Of a stretch of 64,000 nucleotides of DNA, positions 58,787 to 64,000 are shown piece by piece. Each line of letters opens with the position of its first letter. The first letter of the stretch is position 1. Under the pieces are notes generated by a model. It saw only the letters and a list, made by a program, of their open reading frames with translations. It did no database searches and was not told the DNA's origin. A program made the position numbers and the translations under genes. The DNA comes from SIG437 sp045576235 (GTDB lineage Bacteria; Bacillota; Clostridia; UBA1381; UBA9506), in contig JAZNGA010000052.1 of assembly GCA_045576235.1 (NCBI GenBank), positions 62,001 through 126,000 of the forward strand. Reading direction: 5' to 3'.

Positions 58787-59350
58787 ATGAAATATACAAC
58801 AATTCTTCTTGTGGTGCTGATAATGTTTTTTTCGGGTTGCGGTAAAGCAGAAAACGATTATAAAACGGAGAAAATAAGAATTGTCAGAAAGACGGAAAAG
58901 AAAGAAAAAACAATCATTTCAGAGGCAAAAACGGAGCTCTTGGACAAAACAGAAAGCAGAATAGAAAACATCAGGCTTGCAGCTATGGCAATAGACGGAA
59001 AGGAAATAGGTCCGAACGAGATTTTTTCATTTAATGACACAGTCGGGGAAAGAACAGAAGCGCGCGGGTTTGAAAAGGCGCCTGTGATAGTTTATGAGGA
59101 AAAAGAATATGATTTTGGAGGAGGGGTTTGTCAGGTCAGCTCAACTCTTTATCAGGCGGCAAAGGGGGCAGGACTTGAAATCATCGAGCGTCACGAGCAT
59201 AAAAAAGAGGTGGGCTATATAAAAAAAGGCGAGGATGCCGCAGTTGACTACGACACCCTCGATTTGAAGTTTGTTAATAACACATATAAACCAATCAGCA
59301 TATGTGCGGGGGTTTATGAAAATGAGGTCTTAGTGCAGATTATGAATTAG
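58787..59350 (+). CDS. VanW-family lipoprotein
   Basis: A 187-residue protein from ATG 58787 (ribosome site GGCGGTGAT). A lipoprotein signal LLVVLIMFFSGC puts the lipidated Cys at about residue 18. The VanW domain (about 50-165) has RIENIRLAAMAIDGKEIGPNEIFSFNDTVGERTEARGF and GGGVCQVSSTLYQAA with its conserved Cys (about 117). VanW is named from vancomycin clusters, but most members are wall-related proteins of unknown role. The peptidoglycan-binding half usual in longer VanW proteins is absent. It overlaps the converging thiT end by 11 bases. Confidence 0.85.
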   Translation: MKYTTILLVVLIMFFSGCGKAENDYKTEKIRIVRKTEKKEKTIISEAKTELLDKTESRIENIRLAAMAIDGKEIGPNEIFSFNDTVGERTEARGFEKAPVIVYEEKEYDFGGGVCQVSSTLYQAAKGAGLEIIERHEHKKEVGYIKKGEDAAVDYDTLDLKFVNNTYKPISICAGVYENEVLVQIMN

Positions 59351-59888
59351 CTTTCCATTTTAAAAGCGGTTTTGCAAGCAGCGTCAGAACAAAAGTTGAA
59401 ATAACTATTTCAGGGAGCATATAGCCTCCGTTATATAAAAGAGAATAAAGCCAGACGGGAGTTCCTTCAGGCGCGTAAGAGTGCCATATCAGGATTCCCG
59501 AAAGGAAATGGCAGATGAATCTGAGGAGCATAACAGAAGCACCGGAGAAGGGAATTGCAAGCTTTTTGTTTTCTAAAGCGCCATAGACAAACCCCGAAAG
59601 ACCTAAACCGGAAAACGCTAAAACATAGTCCAGCAAAATGACGAGGACATAGAGAAAAAAGCTCGGCGTCGGCGGCGGAACAATTCCACCTGTCATCATC
59701 TGCAAAACAGAATAGACAAGTCCTGAAAGAAGCCCCCATTTGCTGCCGAAGAGGATGCCGATAATAATCACGGGAACCATGCTTCCTGCCGTGATTGTGC
59801 CGCCGTAGGGCGCGTTAAACAGAGTTATCACGGAAAGTATTAAAGAAAGTGCAATGAGCATGGCGCTTGTTGTTAATTTTTTTGTCAT
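59340..59888 (-). CDS. thiT: Energy-coupled thiamine transporter ThiT
   Basis: A 182-residue S-component from ATG 59888, behind AAAGGTTG; the open frame runs further upstream but without a ribosome site. Six hydrophobic helices; APYGGTITAGSMVPVIIIGILFG (about 25-47), GLVYSVLQMMTGG (about 54-66) and the loop GGYMLPEIV (about 154-162) match ThiT, with Trp/His/Asn side chains that hold thiamine (WGL, IWHSY, YNGG). It binds thiamine outside and works with the shared ECF module encoded elsewhere. The TPP riboswitch upstream confirms the substrate. Confidence 0.93.
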   Translation of the reverse strand: MTKKLTTSAMLIALSLILSVITLFNAPYGGTITAGSMVPVIIIGILFGSKWGLLSGLVYSVLQMMTGGIVPPPTPSFFLYVLVILLDYVLAFSGLGLSGFVYGALENKKLAIPFSGASVMLLRFICHFLSGILIWHSYAPEGTPVWLYSLLYNGGYMLPEIVISTFVLTLLAKPLLKWKANS

Positions 59889-59988
59889 TTTAATCAACCT
59901 TTCATAGTAGTCGGAAGCCTGATTCATAAGGTGGTTTATGTTAAGCCGATAAAAAGGCCGCACCTCTGATTTCCAAAGGGATAAGCAT

Positions 59989-60019
59989 TAAAAAAGATGC
60001 TTCCCAAATGGGAAACATC
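59989..60019 (-). terminator. Riboswitch expression-platform terminator
   Basis: On the minus strand GATGTTTCCC (60019-60010) pairs with GGGAAGCATC (60005-59996) followed by TTTTTT. It lies between the TPP aptamer and thiT, so ligand binding should end transcription. Confidence 0.85.
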
Positions 60020-60035
60020 CGAAGAAAACAAAATA

Positions 60036-60122
60036 ATTCCTACGGTGGCATTACCCACATCAGGTTATTTCGGTTAAAGCGGCATCACGCTTACTCTCAG
60101 CCTGTTTGCACAAGCACCCGAC
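60036..60122 (-). promoter_or_regulatory. TPP riboswitch (THI element)
   Basis: Minus strand shows the conserved aptamer parts in order: GGGTGC, CTGAGAG, GATGCCGC, ACCTGATGTGGGTAATGCC and GTAGGAA. It controls thiT by termination. The further 240 bases to the SNF2 gene (60123-60362) hold only the riboswitch promoter region and the SNF2 promoter. Confidence 0.95.
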
Positions 60123-60333
60123 TAATTTTTAATTTTAAAAATTTTACATAAAAGAGCCAATGGCCCTATAAGATTTATGTTGCGCAAATAAATCCTCGCA
60201 GGAGTTTTGCAAAGCAAAAATCCGCATATGATGATTATAATATAGCACAGCTTATTTGTCAAGTGCATTGAAATTTTTTTTGATTTTTCCAAATAAAAAC
60301 AGTCAATCATATTCCATTTTAAAAAAAGTGTGG

Positions 60334-60339
60334 TATAAT
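60334..60339 (+). promoter_or_regulatory. -10 box of the SNF2 helicase gene
   Basis: TATAAT at 60334-60339, 32 bases before the start; the -35 at the right spacing is poor (ATTCCA). Confidence 0.45.
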
Positions 60340-60371
60340 ATAATAATATTCTTTAAAGGCAGGTGAAGATT

Positions 60372-63300
60372 GTGCCGATACCCAGAGGCTTAATCAGGAG
60401 AATAACGATAAATGATGATACATATGAAAAAGCCCTTTCTCTTTTCTCAGAAGGTGCTGTTGGCGAGGTCGTTGTTAAAGAAACTGATTTTCAGGATGAA
60501 TATAAGCTTTTATCGACTGTTTCTGATGGCGGCGCGGAATATGAGGCGGAAGTTGACATAGATGACTACAACGAGAGAATTGACGGATTTTCGTGCACCT
60601 GTCCATTTTATCTTAACTATGACGGAGCGTGCAGGCATATTGCCGCAACGCTTATTTCTCAGGAAAATAATTTTTTCAACAGGTCTTTAAAAAATCGTGA
60701 AGAAAGAAAAAACAGAGAAAAGACAGATGACGATGCCTTTAAAATGATTCTGAGCTATTCCCAGAAGACAGCAAACAGAACAATAGCTGCAAATTCAGGG
60801 AGTGCAGCGCACCTCATTCCTGTTTTAAAGTTTGAGAGAGATTGCCTGAAGCTCGGGCTTAAGATAGATGTCGGCAGAACATATGTAATAAAAGACATCG
60901 GGGCGTTTTACGAAAATATGAAGAACGGAAATCTTGATAAATATGGCTCAGGTTTTGTGTTTTTGCACGATGTCAATAATTTTGACGAAGAGTCGAAACC
61001 TCTTTTAAATTTTGTTATGACATATTATTCTGCACAAGTGTCGGGGGCTATAGAAAATAAAAAATATATGACGATTTCAGAGCACAAGACAGATAAGCTT
61101 TTAAAAATGCTTTGCGGGAAAAATGTTGATGCAGTTTCAGAGGATGGACCTTTTAAAATCAAGATAACTGATAAAATTCCTGATTTTAACATCAGCATAA
61201 AAAGGATAGGTAAGAATTGTTTTGGAATAAGCCTTGACAGCAATGATTTCTGCATTATCAAGGGAAGAAGCAGGATATATATTAAAGCGGACAAAGTCAT
61301 TTATTGTCTGTCGGAGGATTACAGTGAAAAGTGTGGGGAGCTTTTATCGCTTCTTTGCAAAAGGAAAACGCCGCTTTCTGTCCACGCTGATGATATGGCA
61401 TCGCTTTACAGTGCAGTTTTTAAAACGGTTTCTGACTACATTTCGATAAAATCAAGAGAAGATTTATCAGAGTTTCGTCCTCTTCCGCTTAAAACGAAGA
61501 TTTACCTTGACTTTGAAAAGGGGAAGCTGACTTCTAAAATAATGTTTCATTACGGAGATGAGGTGTTCTGTGACACGCCTTACGGAAGAGACCCGAAAAG
61601 TGTGGGCGATTTGGAAGGCGAGCTTTGTGTTAAAACCGTTCTTCAAAAATATATTCCGTCTTTTTCTGAAGAGATGGGAGCTTATTTCACATCCCACGAA
61701 GATGCGATTTATGACTTTCTGACATCGGGGATAGCGGAACTTTCAGCATATGGTGAGATTTATGCCTCTGACTCGCTTAAAAAAATAAAGGTTAAAAGAC
61801 CTAAAAGCATATCTGTCGGAGCAAGGCTTAAAAGCGGACTTTTAAGTCTTGACTTTTCGTCGGAGGATTTTCCGCCTGACGAGCTGAGCAGAATTTTAGA
61901 GTCATACAGGCAAAGAAAAAAATATCACAGACTTGTTGATGGTTCGTTTTTATCCTTAGATGATGATGTCTTTGCCGACATTTTAAACATAACCGAGGGG
62001 TTGTCGATAAGCGGAGACACCTTGGCAGGTGGAGAGGTTAGCGTTCCTTTCTATCGTGCTTTATATGTTGATGAAATTTTGAAAAATTCATCTTTTTTCT
62101 CCGTTGAGAGAAACAGTGAGCTGAAAAAGCTTGTTCGCGATATGAAATATGTTGACGATTCTGATTTCGCTCCGCCTGAAAGCTTGAAAGGGATTTTGAG
62201 AAACTATCAGAAAACGGGATTTAAATGGCTTAAAACGCTGGAAATGTGTGGCTTTTCAGGAATTCTGGCGGATGATATGGGACTCGGAAAAACATTGCAG
62301 GTCATATCTCTCATAAAAGATAAAAAAGATGAAAAGGGTAAGGTTTCGGCGCTTGTTGTCTGCCCTGCCTCACTTGTTTTAAACTGGGAAAGTGAAATTG
62401 AAAAATTTGCGCCCGACCTTCGTGCAGTTTGTTTAATAGGGAGCAATGCAGCGCGCGCAGAGATGATGAAAAATCTGGAGGATAAAGATGTTTTAATAAC
62501 ATCATATGAGCTTTTAAAACGAGATATAGCAGAATATGGCGAGCTCCGGTTTGATTATCAGATAATCGATGAGGCGCAATATATAAAGAACTACACAACG
62601 CAAAATGCTAAGGCCGTGAAAACCATAAAAAGCAAAACAAAATTTGCGCTCACGGGAACGCCTGTTGAAAATAACCTGTCGGAGCTATGGTCGATTTTCG
62701 ACTTTTTGATGCCGGGATATCTCTATTCACACTCATATTTTAAAAACTACTTTGAGACGCCCGCCATAAGGGAAAAGGACAGCTCGGCAATAAAAAGGCT
62801 TAAGGCGATTGTTTCTCCGTTCATCTTGCGACGATTGAAAAGTGATGTTTTAAAGGAACTCCCTGAAAAGCATGAAACGGTGATTTATGCCCAAATGGGA
62901 GAGGAGCAGAAAAAACTATATAGAGCAAATGCACTGCAGATTAAAGAGGAGTTTAAATTTAAAACACAGGAGGAAAACGCAAACAGATTTATGGTGCTTG
63001 CCATGCTTATGCGCCTTCGTCAGCTGTGCTGTCATCCAAGCCTCGTCTATGAAAATTATGAAGAGGAAAGCGCAAAACTTGAGCTTTGTCTTTCGCTTTT
63101 AGAAAGTCTTAAAGAGGGCGGACATAAGGTTTTGCTGTTCTCGCAGTTTACATCAATGTTAGACATCATATCAAAAAAACTTGACGAGATGAAAATTCCA
63201 TATTATGAAATCAGGGGCTCAACAAAAAAAGAGGAAAGAAAAGAGCTTGTTGACAGATTTAATGAAGACGAAACTCCTGTTTTTCTGATTTCATTAAAGG

Positions 63301-63581
63301 CGGGAGGCACGGGACTTAACTTAACGGGAGCCGATATGGTTATTCACTATGACCCGTGGTGGAATATGAGCGTTCAGAATCAGGCAACAGACAGGGCACA
63401 CAGAATCGGTCAGAAAAAGAGTGTTCAGGTTTATAAGCTGATTATAAAGGACTCAATAGAAGAAAAGATTTTAAAGCTTCAGGAGAAAAAGCGAAATTTG
63501 GCAGACAGCGTGATTTCAGGAGAGGAGCTTGACATTCTTTCGCTTTCCAAGGATGAGATACTGAAGCTTTTTGAAGTTTAA
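60372..63581 (+). CDS. SWIM-domain SNF2-family helicase
   Basis: A 1069-residue Swi2/Snf2 ATPase. N-terminal SWIM zinc finger at about 73-95 (CTCPFY ... CRHIAA, CxC-x(n)-CxH), a bacterial SNF2-associated region up to about 600, then helicase motifs: LADDMGLGKTLQVISLI (Walker A, about 632-648), VVCPASLVLNWESE, IIDEAQYIKN (about 732-741), ALTGTPVEN, and the C-terminal lobe with LLFSQFTSMLDII, SLKAGGTGLNLTGAD and DRAHRIGQ (about 1014-1021). Start chosen as GTG 60372, because AGGTGA is 6 bases upstream; GTG 60363 is possible. It probably remodels protein-DNA or RNA polymerase complexes. No defence-system partner is adjacent. Confidence 0.92.
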   Translation: MPIPRGLIRRITINDDTYEKALSLFSEGAVGEVVVKETDFQDEYKLLSTVSDGGAEYEAEVDIDDYNERIDGFSCTCPFYLNYDGACRHIAATLISQENNFFNRSLKNREERKNREKTDDDAFKMILSYSQKTANRTIAANSGSAAHLIPVLKFERDCLKLGLKIDVGRTYVIKDIGAFYENMKNGNLDKYGSGFVFLHDVNNFDEESKPLLNFVMTYYSAQVSGAIENKKYMTISEHKTDKLLKMLCGKNVDAVSEDGPFKIKITDKIPDFNISIKRIGKNCFGISLDSNDFCIIKGRSRIYIKADKVIYCLSEDYSEKCGELLSLLCKRKTPLSVHADDMASLYSAVFKTVSDYISIKSREDLSEFRPLPLKTKIYLDFEKGKLTSKIMFHYGDEVFCDTPYGRDPKSVGDLEGELCVKTVLQKYIPSFSEEMGAYFTSHEDAIYDFLTSGIAELSAYGEIYASDSLKKIKVKRPKSISVGARLKSGLLSLDFSSEDFPPDELSRILESYRQRKKYHRLVDGSFLSLDDDVFADILNITEGLSISGDTLAGGEVSVPFYRALYVDEILKNSSFFSVERNSELKKLVRDMKYVDDSDFAPPESLKGILRNYQKTGFKWLKTLEMCGFSGILADDMGLGKTLQVISLIKDKKDEKGKVSALVVCPASLVLNWESEIEKFAPDLRAVCLIGSNAARAEMMKNLEDKDVLITSYELLKRDIAEYGELRFDYQIIDEAQYIKNYTTQNAKAVKTIKSKTKFALTGTPVENNLSELWSIFDFLMPGYLYSHSYFKNYFETPAIREKDSSAIKRLKAIVSPFILRRLKSDVLKELPEKHETVIYAQMGEEQKKLYRANALQIKEEFKFKTQEENANRFMVLAMLMRLRQLCCHPSLVYENYEEESAKLELCLSLLESLKEGGHKVLLFSQFTSMLDIISKKLDEMKIPYYEIRGSTKKEERKELVDRFNEDETPVFLISLKAGGTGLNLTGADMVIHYDPWWNMSVQNQATDRAHRIGQKKSVQVYKLIIKDSIEEKILKLQEKKRNLADSVISGEELDILSLSKDEILKLFEV

Positions 63582-63667
63582 AAGAAATAAACTGTGGTAA
63601 ATGGATGCCCGTTTGCCACTCTTTTTTTTATAAAATATTAATAAATACTGAATTATTTTTTTATATA

Positions 63668-63696
63668 TTGACAAAAAAGGATTAAAATATTAAAAT
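63668..63696 (+). promoter_or_regulatory. Promoter of the cardiolipin synthase gene
   Basis: TTGACA (63668-63673), 17-base spacer, TAAAAT (63691-63696), 31 bases before the start. Confidence 0.75.
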
Positions 63697-63727
63697 ACTC
63701 GATACCATAAAAGGCAGGTGAAGTTCG

Positions 63728-64000
63728 TTGGAGAAAAAGGAGACAAAAGTGAAACCAAAATGGATGCGCATTGTGTTCAGGAGACGCGTTTTTGTTATAT
63801 CTATGCTTTTATTTCAGATTTTTCTGATAGTTATGATGTTTTTAAGCGCAGGAACGAGATATTCAGTTTTTGCGCCTCTTTTGTCAATAATAAGCTATGG
63901 AGTTGCCATCTTCATACTCGGTGCAGAGGATAAGCCTGCATATAAGCTGACATGGGTTGTTCTGATTTTAGCTGTCCCGTTTTTTGGCGGAATATCTTAT
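63728..64000 (+). CDS. cls: Cardiolipin synthase, N-terminal part (cut by window edge)
   Basis: From a TTG at 63728, with AGGTGAAG upstream, 91 residues run to the edge without a stop. A basic start (KPKWMRIVFRRR) is followed by two hydrophobic helices (about 18-40 and 44-62) and then EDKPAYKLTWVVLILAVPFFGG, the PLDNc stretch that precedes the phospholipase-D domains in Cls. The HKD motifs lie outside the window. A non-ATG start is accepted because no ATG in frame leaves the first helix intact with a ribosome site. An overlapping longer-looking frame at 63718-63933 lacks these features. Confidence 0.75.
   Translation, partial: MEKKETKVKPKWMRIVFRRRVFVISMLLFQIFLIVMMFLSAGTRYSVFAPLLSIISYGVAIFILGAEDKPAYKLTWVVLILAVPFFGGISY

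Noticed and set aside
58787..59350. Vancomycin resistance determinant
   Set aside because: VanW domain alone is common in Clostridia and no vanHAX or vanRS genes are seen.
60363..63581. SNF2 helicase as part of a DISARM- or CBASS-like defence island
   Set aside because: Neighbours are thiT and cls; no methylase, nuclease or cyclase is present.
63718..63933. 71-codon frame at the right edge
   Set aside because: Overlaps in another frame the cardiolipin synthase start, which has membrane helices and the PLDNc stretch.

Overview
The window is a stretch of chromosome from a low-GC, Gram-positive, endospore-forming anaerobe of the class Clostridia. Evidence for this: sporulation genes (spoIIIAA fragment, ylbJ, yqfC, yqfD, a SleB-type cell-wall hydrolase); a leucine T-box; two perfect CIRCE operators; a TPP riboswitch on a ThiT transporter; type III glutamine synthetase; and purple-line consensus promoters of the TTGACA-17-TATAAT kind. 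Genus cannot be decided from sequence alone; a plant-polysaccharide (pectin/hemicellulose) gut or rumen commensal is a reasonable guess. No rRNA, tRNA, CRISPR, prophage or transposase gene was seen.

Layout. 0.0-9 kb: spoIIIAA (cut by the window edge), glnN, an amidohydrolase, a converging thiN/DUF4432 pair, ylbJ, then yqfC-yqfD and a spore-type cell-wall hydrolase. 9-18 kb: a DeoR regulator with a consensus promoter and built-in dyad, followed on the same strand by two polyol-type dehydrogenases and a complete 2-oxoacid-dehydrogenase-like complex (E2 with two lipoyl domains, E3, and an 824-residue fused E1 alpha-beta). 18-24.5 kb, opposite strand: a small XRE regulator and a hexuronate operon (phosphohexomutase, uxaB, uxaA, eda, kdgK) that turns tagaturonate into pyruvate and glyceraldehyde-3-phosphate. 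The two blocks converge on a strong terminator. 24.5-34.7 kb: a stand-alone type II topoisomerase A subunit, CIRCE-controlled htpG, mutS, a double-OB single-strand-binding protein, two carbohydrate acetyl-esterase-like genes and a NagD-like HAD phosphatase.

34.7-39.3 kb is the most unusual part. A leucine-specific T-box controls two genes: an isopropylmalate-synthase-like protein that keeps the leucine-sensing C-terminal domain but has lost the catalytic Arg-Asp and the metal-binding His-x-His, and a fusion of a sugar-isomerase-type TIM barrel with an acyl-CoA synthetase. Immediately downstream is a MITE-like palindromic element. 39-45 kb: groESL under CIRCE, a BaiN-type flavoprotein, a second short mobile-like repeat, an iron-sulfur protein, efp, and a strange Asp-Cys-repeat protein.

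45-58.2 kb is a long minus-strand housekeeping run: pth, O-methyltransferase, recD2, miaA, mutL, then the conserved rseP-dxr-cdsA-uppS-frr-pyrH order, followed by a GtrA/GT2 pair. 58.2-64 kb: thioesterase, VanW lipoprotein, TPP-riboswitch-controlled thiT, a SWIM/SNF2 helicase and the first part of a cardiolipin synthase gene.

Functional picture: deacetylation of sugars (32-33.7 kb) and hexuronate breakdown (18-24 kb) fit growth on acetylated pectin or xylan. The adjacent dehydrogenase complex could take the pyruvate, or a ketone made by its own two dehydrogenases, to an acyl-CoA; that link is inference.
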